From contig NC_037591.1 of assembly GCF_003073045.1 (NCBI RefSeq), positions 43,875,091-43,939,090 on the forward strand: a stretch of 64,000 nt of DNA, written 5' to 3'. The first letter of the stretch is position 1; every line of letters begins with the position of its first letter. This DNA is from Pomacea canaliculata. Taxonomy: Eukaryota > Mollusca > Gastropoda > Architaenioglossa > Ampullariidae. A program made the translations under genes and the position numbers. Below the pieces are notes generated by a model, which saw only the letters and a list, made by a program, of their open reading frames with translations, was not told the origin of the DNA and made no database searches. This document shows, piece by piece, positions 41,701-47,256 of the stretch.

Positions 41701-44700
41701 TTTACTTTCCAGATTAAGTATCTCCTGTATCTGGTGGGTGGGTGGGGAATAGTGTTTGCCACTTTGGTATGCATCATGTACAATTTCACTGGTGCCAAAA
41801 GGAAAAGAGGATTCAATGTATTCAGATTAAGAAGAGTGATGGTGAGTGAGTTAGCTCTACTGTATTTGTGGAAAATATTTCCAATATGTGAAAATTTAAT
41901 ATCGGCATTGTTTTGCACTTTATCAGTATCATTGTAAAGTCATATGGAGAATGAAATATAATAAGAAATAGAAATGTTAAGTTGTTTGTTCAGCTGATGC
42001 AGCACGTTTTAGTCTTTCCAGGAACAATGGCTTACAGTAGATACCTCAGTTTGATGTTTGATTCATTAATAAATGTAAAAGAGGAAAGAGAATTTTTTTC
42101 TAAACTACTTCACAGTCATAGTAGTTTGCTGAATTTTGGAGGCATACCGTGGTGTTTTTTCCCAGCAAGGTAGAGAGATGTTATAGCTTCTGTTGGGGCT
42201 TTTTATTTCTCATTTATATCAAAGGATAGAACTTTGATGATTGTTTTCTTTTTATAAAGTGTTTTTTTCCTCTAAAATTACAGATGCAGTCAGGAGAATT
42301 TTTCCACAAGCAACAGAAATGGAAATAAATAGTGTGGCACATAAATGGTTCATTAGTGCCAAGGACAGGGGTGGTGAGCGACATCAGCAATTTAACTCAA
42401 CTACTGGTGAGTGGTCATAACTGACACTTTTATTTTTAACTTTGTGGACTATTCATTTGAGTAACTAAAGTGGTGCGTTGGTTGGAAATATCGCAGGTTC
42501 AGATAGTGTTCTTTCTCTGCATAGCTTTAGTTACTGGCTCTACGAGAAATTAGAATAAAAACCAATTTCTTGTCCCTCCTTGTGGTATGAAGGCCAGACA
42601 CCTTACCTTTAATTGACGTAAATTTTTAAGTTTTAGCCATTTTGAGATTATGAGATGTGAAAGTTCAACATGTCTTCTATTCACTCTCCGAGTGGTTTTT
42701 CATAGAACAGTTTATTTCTGTCGGCAATTTGTTTTTCAGATTCTGGCTCCCGGTCTCCTAGCAGGCTGTCTGGTGGTGCATCGGTTAGTGAACCAATACA
42801 GTGAGGATTAGCTGCACAGGGTTCTTGGACACACTACTTTTGCATGTGACATCTGTTTGCCTCAGCAATTCCCAAGTTACAAAAGTAAAAGAAATAAAAA
42901 TAAGCCTGAGAGAATCATACCGATATAGAAAAATAAATCATTTTGAATTGTCATTTGCTTCTTGGTATTGGTGTTCTAAATGTGGTAGAGATTGATATGC
43001 TGTGTGAAAGACTGATGGTTTTGGTAGTTAGAAAGTGGCATGCAGACCACCTGTTGGTGGTATTAAGGTGGTGAAAAGGTGGGATTTTGGTGGTGAGAAA
43101 GTGGTTTAGAGGTGTGTAGACCACCTGTTGGTGGTATTGAGGTGGTGAAAGGGTGGGAATTTGGTGGTGAAAGGGTGGTTTAGTGGTGGGCAGACCACCT
43201 GTTGGTGGTATTAAGGTGGTGAAAGGGTGGGAATTTGGTGGTGAAAGGGTGGTTTAGTGGTGGGCAGACCACCTGTTGGTGGTATTAAGGTGGTGAAAGG
43301 GTGGGAATTTGGTGGTGAAAGGGTGGTTAAGTGTTGGGCAGACCACCTGTTGGTGGTATTAAGGTGGTAAAAGGGTGGTATTTTGATGGGATACCCAAGT
43401 CGGGCCTACTTGGCCACCATTTGCAAAACCCACTGTGGCCCGATCAGTGGTTGCACCAAGTAGGGCACATCTTAAGCCCAAGTAGGGCCGAGTTGGGGCC
43501 GATGATATTTTGCAGGCTGGGAAGTCTCTTTTGTTTGAAGCTCTGTCACAAGCGCCTTCAGTAGAGAAGGTTATTGTTTAGCTGTGACATGGTAATCACG
43601 TGATCACATCAGTTGAGGCAGTTATATTTGTGCTTTGACATGGTAATCACGTGATCACATCAGTTGAGGCAGTTATATTTGTGCTGTACTCAAGATCTGA
43701 TGCTTTTTGTGAACAAACTACGCGTGAACAATCCTGGAGGCTTGTGTGTTAAAAGTAGTGTGAACACCTGACCACCCTGTTCTTCTGCAAACATTTGACT
43801 GCCTATGGGTAGAGTTCTACCCCCTAGTGTACACACGTGACAACCGATACTCTGTGACCTAGGTGTTCCATGGGTGTTTGAACTCCTGGAGAGCTGGGGA
43901 GGTCAGGCAGGCTGGGAGAAGAGATGGGCACCGCCGTCACAAGAAGCAATGAATGAGGTCACACCTCACTGCCCACACCTCACAAGAAGCTGGCGCCCAG
44001 ACAAGTCAAACACTTTATCCAGTTGAAGGGATTGCTGGGATGGCACACGTCACGGTAACCCACGTAACCCCTCCCACTGAAAACCTCTCTCAGTCGTGTT
44101 AGTTCTTGTTCCTCTTAATCTGCATCAAAATCTTCATCAAAATCTGTTGCGACATTTGATAGCGTGCGCCTTGCGCCGTGACTGACCTGTGACCTGCGAC
44201 CTGCGACCTGCGACCTGCGACCTGCGACCCTGACAGACTCGTCAAGTGCTGACACAACTCGTGGATCGCAGGGCGAGTCCGTGTCGATGTCAAAGTTCAT
44301 TTTGTTTTTTACCAGGCCAGAACAAGCCTGGACGAGTGGGTCAACAAATAAAATAATCTGTAGATGAATGAGGAGAGAGCTGTAGTAACAGTTTTTACAA
44401 GACAAGCAGATAAGCGGCCGACGTTAGATGATAACGGCGATAAAGCCGACACCACCGAGCTGTGGTGATCTTGCCTCCAGAATAAACAACAGTGAGGACA
44501 AAGGTCATCATCAGGAAGACAGAAAACTGCTGAACAGTGATTGCAGGGCTGAGAGTAATCATGATTGTGGGTGGAATGTGTCAAACGACGGTGGTCACAC
44601 CACAGGAGTGACGTAACAGTGAGTGTCAAACACCTGAGCGTTTACCTGTCCGATGAAGATGACCGCATCATTCGACAGACAAGAGGACATGAACTCTTGT

Positions 44701-46418
44701 AAACAGACTTGCAATGTAGGACATGTCGACAGGTCATCTGTAGTCAATATTTCTACAGGTTTGTGACATGTGTCTGTAGACAGGACCTCAGGTGCTTGTC
44801 CTGTAGACAGGGTTCTGCCATGTGTCATATGTACATATAATTCTATATATAGACAATGTATGTCAGTGTATACAAGCTCTGTCCGCCGCTTTCTGCAGCT
44901 GTGATGAAAAAACAGAGGAGATGGCCTTTGGTAGAGGAGGTAGAGACAGGACTGTTCCTCCCAACCCTCCCTCCACACCTGTCAGTGGAAGTCAAGGGAC
45001 AGGGGGTGAAGTGGTGCAGTGGCGCTAGTTTGTCTCTTGACACAGTCATGGGCTGTTGTCACCGTGTGTCATCATGTACACCATGTATAACACCATGTGA
45101 CATCATGCACACCATGTGTAACACCATGTATAACACCATGTGACATAATGGACACTATGTATAACACCATGTGACATCATGTACACCATGTATAACACCA
45201 TGTGACATCATGTACACCATGTATAAAACCATGTGACATCATGTACACCATGTGTAACACCATGTGACATCATCTACACCATGCTATCATGTACACCATG
45301 TGACTTCATGTACACCATGTGTAACACCATGTGACATCATGTACACCGTGTGTAACACCATGTGACATCATGTACACCATGCTATCATATACAGTATACA
45401 CTATTTGCAAGGATGGCCAGACATCAGCGAGGCCAGCACAGTAATGGGCATTACACAGCTGCCACCCTCTGACCTGTGTCTGCAGGCTGTCAGCAAGATG
45501 GCAGCTGACATTACTGTAGCCCCTACTCATCCTCTACTAAGTGCCACTTGTGTCAGTGTCATGCACGCACGAGGTCGCTGATAGCAGCTGTCATCGCCGT
45601 CCTCAACATGGACACTGACATCTAGGATTATTTTGTAGGATTACACAGCTGTGTACTAGCACATTCATTCACACGAAGAGTACAGCTGTATCATTACAAT
45701 ACAGCTGTGTATGTGTGTGTCTGTTTGTGTGTGTCTGTGTATGTGTGTGTCTGTATGTGTGTCTGTGTGTCTGTGTATGTCTGTATGTGTGTGTCTGTGT
45801 GTGTGTATATGTGTGTCTGTGTGTCTGTATGTGTGTCTGTGTGTGTGTATGTGTGTGTCTGTATGTGTGTGAGTGTGTCTGTATGTGTGTCTGTATGTGT
45901 GTCTGTGTGCGTGTGTGTGTCTGTGTGTGTCTGTGTCTGTGTGTGTGCGTGTGCGTGTGTGTATCTGTGTGTATATGTGTGTGTGTCTGTGTCTGTGTGT
46001 GTCTGTCTCTGTGTGTGTCTGTATGTGTGTCTGTGTGTATGTGTGTGTCTGTGTGTGTTTGTGTGTCTGTGTATGTCTGTGTCTGTGTGTGCGTGTCTGT
46101 ATGTGTCTTTGTGTGTCTGTGTGTGTTTGTGTGTCTGTGTGTGCGCGCTCTGCAATAAGCATATCTTTGTGTAACAAGGGGAGGTAAGTATTGCGCCCTC
46201 AATACACAGCAGTAAATATATTTAACCCTAACCCAACACACGCTGAGTTGTACAAAGGAAATACAAATAGGATGCTACCCGTACCAACCCACCGGCCACC
46301 CTGAGTGCTACACATTATATACTGTACATCTACCCGTATAAAGGTACTCACCCCTCTCTAAGCACAACGCCAGCACCAGCAGGGTGGCTGTCAGCGGGTA
46401 TCCTGGGTATCCAATCAT
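4710..46418 (-). CDS. Mannose-receptor-like transmembrane C-type lectin, about 12 CTLDs, 40 exons (spliced)
   Basis: Type I membrane lectin of the macrophage mannose receptor/DEC-205/PLA2R architecture, expected to bind glycans or proteins outside the cell and internalise them. Exons (minus strand): 46418-46352, 37103-36943, 36175-36045, 35147-35029, 34732-34636, 33874-33748, 32421-32330, 32229-32120, 31678-31552, 30468-30386, 29659-29531, 28937-28830, 28460-28302, 27802-27716, 27195-27043, 25445-25281, 25173-25066, 24767-24659, 23573-23375, 20845-20690, 20075-20025, 19335-19212, 17678-17533, 17302-17099, 16867-16738, 16011-15958, 15334-15107, 14797-14617, 14270-14198, 13907-13808, 12594-12460, 12020-11895, 11799-11633, 11087-10988, 10325-10081, 9702-9534, 8845-8713, 8282-8125, 7716-7543, 4948-4710. 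No ricin-like or fibronectin-II domain was found between signal peptide and CTLD A, unlike vertebrate mannose receptor. Borders between 14.6 and 27.1 kb are less certain because of apparent single-base indels. Two or more genes, rather than one, remain possible. Confidence 0.8.
5000..5345. repeat. 21-22 bp minisatellite in the last intron
   Basis: AGGTCTGTACAGTGTGTTCAT and variants, about 16 copies, close to the acceptor of the transmembrane exon. Confidence 0.85.
5640..6185. repeat. 47-bp minisatellite
   Basis: Unit AATGACACGTTTAATTACTA then GCAATGCTAATCACTGGCTATGCTACT, about 11 copies. Still within the last intron. Confidence 0.9.
6240..7500. repeat. Last intron: assorted short repeats
   Basis: (CATCCACC)n at 6243-6275; (GAAGAGAG)n at 6606-6660; GTGGGAGGGTCTGT at 6928-6985; 32-bp CTCCTACAGTGTCACGTGTG units at 7145-7340. 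No exon is supported between 7543 and 4948, because those two exons join in phase. Confidence 0.7.
7543..8845 (-). CDS. CTLD L (last lectin domain), exons 8845-8713, 8282-8125, 7716-7543
   Basis: A Thr/Pro linker ([11 protein letters not shown]) opens the domain, then [83 protein letters not shown] and GFVCK. EPN is intact; WND is FND. Phases 1, 2, 1 and 1 connect to both neighbours. The last codon is shared with the transmembrane exon at 4948 ([11 protein letters not shown]). Confidence 0.92.
7745..7920. repeat. (ACAC)n-rich microsatellite
   Basis: Intron between two CTLD L exons. Confidence 0.85.
8370..8485. repeat. 28-bp repeat GTGTCATTACTGACAGTGACACACGA
   Basis: Four copies in a CTLD L intron. 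Confidence 0.8.
8895..9035. repeat. 29-bp repeat GCAACCTGACACTGACTCTG
   Basis: Five copies just upstream (gene sense) of the CTLD L first exon. Confidence 0.8.
9315..9540 (-). repeat. 41-bp minisatellite containing the CTLD K splice donor
   Basis: The unit on the plus strand is GGTAAACCCCACCTGTG plus ACCTGTGTTGCTACGTCACTAAC. In gene sense each copy contains CACAGGTGGGG, identical to the exon-intron border of CTLD K at 9534. Five or six copies follow the true donor directly. Confidence 0.85.
9534..10325 (-). CDS. CTLD K, exons 10325-10081 and 9702-9534
   Basis: [93 protein letters not shown] and FTCKIS follow in one frame. EPD plus WND is close to the sugar-binding signature. The second exon ends at CACAG|GTGGGG, a donor copied in tandem through the downstream intron. 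Confidence 0.92.
10988..12594 (-). CDS. CTLD J, exons 12594-12460 (end), 12020-11895, 11799-11633, 11087-10988
   Basis: [74 protein letters not shown] and QWDDVSC...YVC are continuous. Junction phases 1, 1, 0, 0, 1 all agree. QPS replaces EPN and WDD replaces WND, so calcium binding may survive but sugar preference cannot be predicted. Confidence 0.9.
11100..11615. repeat. CTCTACACTCACTGCTCTAC minisatellite
   Basis: Fills the intron between two CTLD J exons; in gene sense it repeats GAGTGTAGAG with many GTGAGT hexamers. Unit variants include CTCTAGAAATACTCTACACT. Confidence 0.85.
12120..12425. repeat. 27-30 bp minisatellite (AAGGAACATCTAGTGCTGACAG)
   Basis: About ten copies in the intron before CTLD J. 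Confidence 0.85.
12460..14797 (-). CDS. CTLD I, exons 14797-14617, 14270-14198, 13907-13808, first part of 12594-12460
   Basis: [20 protein letters not shown], then W-F-A-A-R-(R)-[53 protein letters not shown] and [18 protein letters not shown] plus WND predict calcium-dependent mannose-type binding. A missing base near 14695 breaks the frame in the first exon. The first two exons splice in frame only if the second of two overlapping donors (GTGA|GTG) is used. Confidence 0.78.
12615..13165. repeat. GTGTATAGTTCACACAGTAC minisatellite
   Basis: Units of about 28 bp, with a higher-order 58-bp block repeated three times at 12885-13080. Confidence 0.85.
13375..13808 (-). repeat. (TGACAC)n-based minisatellite containing a CTLD I splice donor
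   Basis: The plus strand repeats ACTGACACTGACCTGACAC and a longer unit with GGACATTACACAGGTAACG. In gene sense many copies contain CAGGTCAGTG, identical to the donor at 13808. Confidence 0.8.
14100..14180. repeat. GTGTGTGTAGTCACGTGA repeat
   Basis: Four copies of about 21 bp. Confidence 0.75.
15107..17302 (-). CDS. CTLD H, exons 17302-17099 (part), 16867-16738, 16011-15958, 15334-15107 (frameshifted)
   Basis: After a Thr linker (TTTTTPCP), [11 protein letters not shown] and [12 protein letters not shown] lead into [20 protein letters not shown]. Next come [39 protein letters not shown] and [17 protein letters not shown] and WND predict a mannose-type sugar site. An in-frame TAA near 17145, one extra base in a GC run near 16820 and two extra bases near 15258 and 15218 must be corrected; phases at 16738 and 15958 also fail by one base. 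Confidence 0.68.
15341..15580. repeat. (ATC)n microsatellite region
   Basis: ATC/ATCA runs directly upstream (gene sense) of the CTLD H C-terminal exon; likely hard to assemble. Confidence 0.9.
16140..16600. repeat. (CA)n with interspersed AAGAACTGTACAATTCACACA
   Basis: About ten copies of a CTCAAGAACTGTACAATTCA-type unit separated by CA tracts. Confidence 0.85.
17190..19335 (-). CDS. CTLD G, exons 19335-19212, 17678-17533 and first part of 17302-17099
   Basis: [20 protein letters not shown] resembles a CTLD N-terminus, although the usual W and C of the helix motif are replaced by leucines. The next exon has [19 protein letters not shown] and AWGLPP, and the third has [17 protein letters not shown] and [15 protein letters not shown] is lost. 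The start of the first exon is approximate. The interval 19.2-17.7 kb may hide a further small exon that I could not identify. Confidence 0.6.
17700..19200. other. Lectin gene intron, little seen
   Basis: No confident exon. On the minus strand near 18270-18290 a WPVWNDTLW string recalls a WND segment but lacks context. No long tandem repeat. Confidence 0.4.
19380..19960. repeat. Noisy TACACT(A)/CAGTCGGGTAGCTG repeat
   Basis: Units of about 55-60 bp with irregular one- and two-base drop-outs, unlike the crisp repeats elsewhere in the window. Confidence 0.65.
20025..23573 (-). CDS. CTLD F, exons 23573-23375, 20845-20690, 20075-20025 (frameshifted)
   Basis: The N-terminal exon reads [17 protein letters not shown], then after frame changes GAELVTNPS and [18 protein letters not shown]. 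The middle exon at 20845 has [16 protein letters not shown], then [14 protein letters not shown] in another frame. A short C-terminal exon reads [12 protein letters not shown]. About four frame changes are required. The 2.5 kb between the first two exons consists of noisy repeats plus a possible extra lectin fragment near 21.2-21.5 kb, so these exons might belong to two domains. Confidence 0.55.
20085..20590. repeat. ACCACCCAGCATGATGTCACA repeat (noisy)
   Basis: About 20 copies of 25-27 bp with many small indels between copies. Confidence 0.8.
21170..21510 (-). other. Possible additional lectin-receptor exon(s)
   Basis: In minus-strand frames I see a Thr/Pro-rich linker-like stretch ([18 protein letters not shown]) flanked by cysteines, and then, in changing frames, [11 protein letters not shown] and VTVTCYHG, which resemble the start of a CTLD (W....CY). 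This could be the C-terminal end of one CTLD, a linker and the start of another, giving a thirteenth domain. The frame is broken and no clean splice signals could be assigned. Confidence 0.3.
21575..21905. repeat. GACCACATGGCAGTG repeat (noisy)
   Basis: Degenerate 13-28 bp units of ATGGCAGTGACCA with scattered deletions. Confidence 0.75.
22395..22850. repeat. TGTGACAGTGTGACAGCCATACAG repeat (noisy)
   Basis: About 20 irregular copies. Confidence 0.75.
24290..24400. repeat. GGGGCAGTATCCCGGGTCAC repeat
   Basis: Five copies of 22-24 bp in a lectin intron. Confidence 0.8.
24659..25445 (-). CDS. CTLD E, exons 25445-25281, 25173-25066, 24767-24659 (frameshifted)
   Basis: [14 protein letters not shown] opens the domain. 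In a second frame follow [34 protein letters not shown], then [32 protein letters not shown] and [13 protein letters not shown]. Each piece is a clear CTLD segment, but changes of frame are needed near 25395, near 25100 and near 24740. Splice sites (GTGAGC, GTGAGG and good acceptors) are intact, which favours sequence error over decay. Confidence 0.7.
25450..25640. repeat. CAGTGACAACTGACATGTCAGACACTTG repeat
   Basis: About five copies, abutting the acceptor of the CTLD E first exon. Confidence 0.75.
25759..26215. repeat. (AAT)n, (ATC)n and long (CA)n tracts
   Basis: Microsatellites at 25765-25812 and 25921-26213. Open frames of Thr/His or Cys/Val here are artefacts. Confidence 0.95.
26210..27040. 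other. Lectin gene intron, nothing supported
   Basis: (CA)n at 26600-26670; otherwise unique sequence with no exon recognised. A missing junction phase between CTLD D and E would be solved by a small exon here or by an indel. Confidence 0.4.
27043..28460 (-). CDS. CTLD D, exons 28460-28302, 27802-27716, 27195-27043
   Basis: [52 protein letters not shown] and LWNDYDC are all present. EPN plus WND is the mannose-type calcium/sugar signature, so this domain is a good candidate for a functional sugar-binding site. One single-base frame change is needed near 27062 to read the final YICQ cysteine segment. The middle exon ends best at a GTGACT donor at 27716. Confidence 0.82.
27290..27505. repeat. 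GACTTGTGAGTGTCGCTGGTTTGTAAACAT repeat
   Basis: Five copies of 45-62 bp in the CTLD D intron. Confidence 0.85.
28830..31678 (-). CDS. CTLD C, exons 31678-31552, 30468-30386, 29659-29531, 28937-28830
   Basis: The frame is continuous: [53 protein letters not shown] and [15 protein letters not shown]. All four junctions agree in phase. The sugar motif is degenerate (ENPPPNN) and WND is replaced by WQL. Sequons such as N-A-T in the third exon could carry N-glycans. After the last cysteine a short Pro/Thr-rich linker ([10 protein letters not shown]) leads into CTLD D. Confidence 0.88.
29150..29336 (-). mobile_element. hAT-like transposon or MITE end (fragment)
   Basis: On the minus strand CGGTTCTCAAACGGTGGGGC resembles the terminal sequence of hAT elements (CAGxGGTTCTCAAAC). 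It is followed by several C/G-run motifs (GGGGGGCG...). I did not find the opposite end. Confidence 0.4.
29338..29361 (+). repeat. Short interstitial telomere-like repeat
   Basis: GGGTTA is repeated three times (TTAAGGGTTAGGGTTAGGGT). It is too short to imply a former telomere. Confidence 0.6.
30485..30820. repeat. ACACAGTGAAGTCTGTCCAC repeat
   Basis: About 13 copies beginning at the acceptor of the CTLD C WIGL exon. Confidence 0.85.
31820..32122 (-). repeat. 31-bp minisatellite containing the CTLD B splice donor
   Basis: The plus-strand unit GTACACCCGTACCTGATACC + TTAGCTAGTAA is repeated about nine times. In gene sense every unit contains CAGGTACGGGTG, the same border as the exon end at 32120. 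Confidence 0.9.
32120..34732 (-). CDS. CTLD B, exons 34732-34636, 33874-33748, 32421-32330, 32229-32120
   Basis: Four clean exons give [20 protein letters not shown], the W-Q-D-A-K-Q-M-C helix motif, [10 protein letters not shown] in the WIGL position, [16 protein letters not shown] and a C-terminal CNSLNGYTC. Phases 1, 2, 0, 2, 1 join perfectly with neighbours. QPS replaces EPN/QPD and SWQLGDC replaces WND, so the canonical calcium site 2 looks incomplete. The last exon ends at a GTACGGG donor that is repeated through the following intron. Confidence 0.88.
32440..33290. repeat. GGACATGGAGTACATA(TGTA)AGTACATACAGTACA minisatellite
   Basis: About 25 copies of 32-36 bp filling most of a CTLD B intron. 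The long open frames it gives (over 300 codons) are repeat artefacts. Confidence 0.95.
33290..33690. repeat. ATACACATAATACGTCACATGTATCACAC repeat
   Basis: Six to seven copies of about 60-70 bp. Confidence 0.85.
34795..34955. repeat. (AC)n/(CT)n tract
   Basis: ACACACACTAACAC and CTCTCATACACAC blocks. Confidence 0.85.
35029..37103 (-). CDS. CTLD A (first lectin domain), exons 37103-36943, 36175-36045, 35147-35029
   Basis: The domain starts with [19 protein letters not shown], then [20 protein letters not shown] and a C-terminal exon with PCVAIV and [11 protein letters not shown]. Junction phases are 0 and 2 and keep the frame; the GTGTGAGT donor at 36045 has to be read as GT|GTGAGT. The position usually occupied by the sugar-specificity motif EPN or QPD reads LPGD and there is no WND, so classical calcium-dependent sugar binding is not predicted for this domain. 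Confidence 0.85.
35150..35580. repeat. (CATA)n/(CA)n repeats with two 84-bp copies
   Basis: ATACACAATACATACAATACATGCAATRTACACAC blocks are duplicated at 35280 and 35365. Confidence 0.85.
35765..36040. repeat. (TCTG)n/(TGTGTC)n microsatellite
   Basis: Begins directly after the CTLD A donor at 36045 (gene sense). Confidence 0.9.
36360..36640. repeat. CATACGGGTAGCTAGCTACATGTTGATGTC repeat
   Basis: Six copies of 50-57 bp. Confidence 0.85.
37140..37275. repeat. CAGTTACGACCTCTGACATCAGGGGTCAG repeat
   Basis: Three to four copies of 45 bp just upstream (gene sense) of CTLD A. Confidence 0.8.
37475..37625. repeat. ACAGTATCCTGGACAATACCTTG repeat
   Basis: About six copies, with a 64-bp higher-order unit. 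Confidence 0.85.
37626..39763. other. Intron 1 of the lectin gene, left of the transposon
   Basis: No exon recognised. Contains (GT)n-(AT)n at 38765-38785 and a 10-bp inverted repeat CGCCGAGACT...AGTCTCGGCG at about 39048-39100 that could form a hairpin. Confidence 0.4.
39764..39777 (+). repeat. Left terminal inverted repeat
   Basis: CCCAGCCTGCAAAA, perfectly complementary to 43508-43521. Confidence 0.85.
40060..40099 (+). other. Possible first exon and strong donor of the transposon gene
   Basis: CTCTCTCGAG|GTAAGT at 40099/40100 is a consensus 5' splice site at the edge of the AT-rich interior. It could end a 5' UTR or first coding exon of the DUF4806 gene. The exon start is not defined. 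Confidence 0.35.
41332..42804 (+). CDS. DUF4806-domain protein, C-terminal exons (transposon gene)
   Basis: Exons that splice in frame: 41332 (or 41357 after an AG) to 41538, 41713-41845, 42284-42406 and 42740-42804, ending at TGA 42802-42804. The product has a charged coiled segment ([19 protein letters not shown]), [85 protein letters not shown] and a Ser-rich end. The order (LxISSxxD, IKYL..VGG, xxFTGxxxKRGF, AVRR.FPxAT, KWxxxAxDR) matches the DUF4806 family, whose function is unknown. The second of two overlapping GTGAGT donors at 41842/41846 is needed for frame. N-terminal exons upstream (40.1-41.3 kb) were not resolved. Confidence 0.72.
42892..42899 (+). promoter_or_regulatory. Poly(A) signal of the DUF4806 gene
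   Basis: AATAAA about 90 bases after the stop codon, with a second AATAAA near 42931. Confidence 0.45.
43043..43390 (+). repeat. Five 74-bp subterminal repeats of the transposon
   Basis: Each unit begins with (C/T)AGACCACCTGTTGGTGGTA, which contains the palindrome ACCACCTGTTGGTGGT, and continues with GGTGGTGAAAGGGTGGG. Units start near 43043, 43117, 43191, 43265 and 43339. The left subterminal region has a comparable palindrome (CCCACCTACAGGTGGG). These could be protein-binding sites for transposition. Confidence 0.8.
43508..43521 (-). repeat. Right terminal inverted repeat
   Basis: TTTTGCAGGCTGGG, perfectly complementary to 39764-39777. Confidence 0.85.
43583..43686 (+). repeat. 52-bp tandem duplication
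   Basis: GACATGGTAATCACGTGATC... through GGCAGTTATATTTGTGCT occurs twice in direct succession just outside the transposon. Confidence 0.75.
43690..46300. other. Intron 1 of the lectin gene, right of the transposon
   Basis: No supported exon. (CGACCTG)n at 44185-44230; ACCATGTGACATCATGTACACC repeat at 45065-45380 (about 12 copies); (GT)n/(TCTG)n at 45705-46145. A minus-strand cysteine-containing frame ending at a GTAAAC donor at 44646 is noted but not called. Confidence 0.5.
46352..46418 (-). CDS. Lectin receptor exon 1: signal peptide
   Basis: The exon encodes 22 residues beginning [18 protein letters not shown], a short N-terminus followed by a hydrophobic core typical of a secretory signal. 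It ends in phase 1 at a GTGAGT donor. The CTLD A exon at 37103 begins in matching phase, so the splice gives ...[13 protein letters not shown], placing the signal peptide directly before the first lectin domain. The reading frame stays open upstream, so an earlier in-frame ATG cannot be excluded; this one best fits a signal peptide. Confidence 0.65.
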
Positions 46419-46984
46419 CCTGCAAGCTGCAGCTCTGTCTCGTGTTGTCAACTGTTTGCTGCCAGCCACTAGGCGGCGCTGTCTCAACATCAGTCTGTGC
46501 ACGGTGCGGTGCAGTGTGGCGACTGCTGGGCCACGTGCGACCCCTACTTCCGGTGTGGCTGTGACTGGGTCAGCGCCTGGCGACACCAGACTTGAGGTGC
46601 TCCAAGTGTCTTGTGGCGAGGGCCGCAACTTTGTCTTTTCTCTCTAAGTGCTGCCGCCTCCCGCCTCCGGCCTGCCTCCTCCCGCTTCCCGTGTGTAGGA
46701 GTCTGAGTGCTGCTAGTCCCCCGTGTACACACCACACACAGGGAGGGTCAATTTAAAGTGCACACCGCACACACAGGGAGGGTCACTAGTCCCCGTGTGT
46801 CAGTCTGACAGAGGATAATGTTATCGATGTTATCAGAGATGCTGTTACCGTTCTCGTCGGTCCGTTGCTGAGGTTAGTAACGGTAGCGAGTTGATTGCCT
46901 GGACTTTCAGGAGAGAGGCTGGTCTGCTAGTGGGGTCAGCCAAGCGACTGCAGTTCCACCTTTGTCATCACCTGTGTTGAGGGT

Positions 46985-47175
46985 CTAGCTGTCGATGTAG
47001 CAACTGCTGTGTAGCTGTCGATGTAGCAACTGCTGTGTAGCTGTCGATGTAGCAGCTGCTGTGTAGCTGTTGATGTAGCAGCTGCTGTGTAGCTGTCGAT
47101 GTAGCAACTGCTGTGTAGCTGTCGATGTAGCAGCTGCTGTGTAGCTGTTGATGTAGCAACTGCTGTGTAGCTGTT
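46985..47175. repeat. 26-27 bp repeat TAGCTGTCGATGTAGCAACT
   Basis: Seven copies. Confidence 0.9.
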
Positions 47176-47256
47176 GATGCTGTAGCCACGTGTGGCCGGT
47201 GGTCAGAAGAAAGAGCAGGTGTGAGAGCAGGTGAGGGACCAGCTCCTGTCCGTCCT

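Larger units (their letters stand above)
39764..43521 (+). mobile_element. DNA transposon with 14-bp TIRs carrying a DUF4806 gene
   Basis: The left end reads CCCAGCCTGCAAAA and the right end TTTTGCAGGCTGGG, a perfect 14-bp inverted repeat. About 18 bases further in, both ends share GGCCCTACT in the same relative orientation. The interior (40.1-43.0 kb) is strikingly AT-rich and free of the ACGTG/GTGT repeats that fill the flanks. It contains a spliced plus-strand gene and, near the right end, five 74-bp repeats. No clear target-site duplication (flanks ACTAA and AAGTC share at most AA) and no recognisable transposase were seen. It lies antisense in intron 1 of the lectin gene. Confidence 0.8.

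Noticed and set aside
44646..44978. Cysteine-containing minus-strand frame with a GTAAAC donor as lectin exon 2
   Set aside because: The signal-peptide exon and CTLD A join in phase without it, and no acceptor or family match was found.
45665..46241. Cys/Val- and Thr/His-rich frames
   Set aside because: (TG)n/(TCTG)n microsatellite; same reasoning for 25718-26304, 35040-35602, 35737-36164 and 16071-16600.
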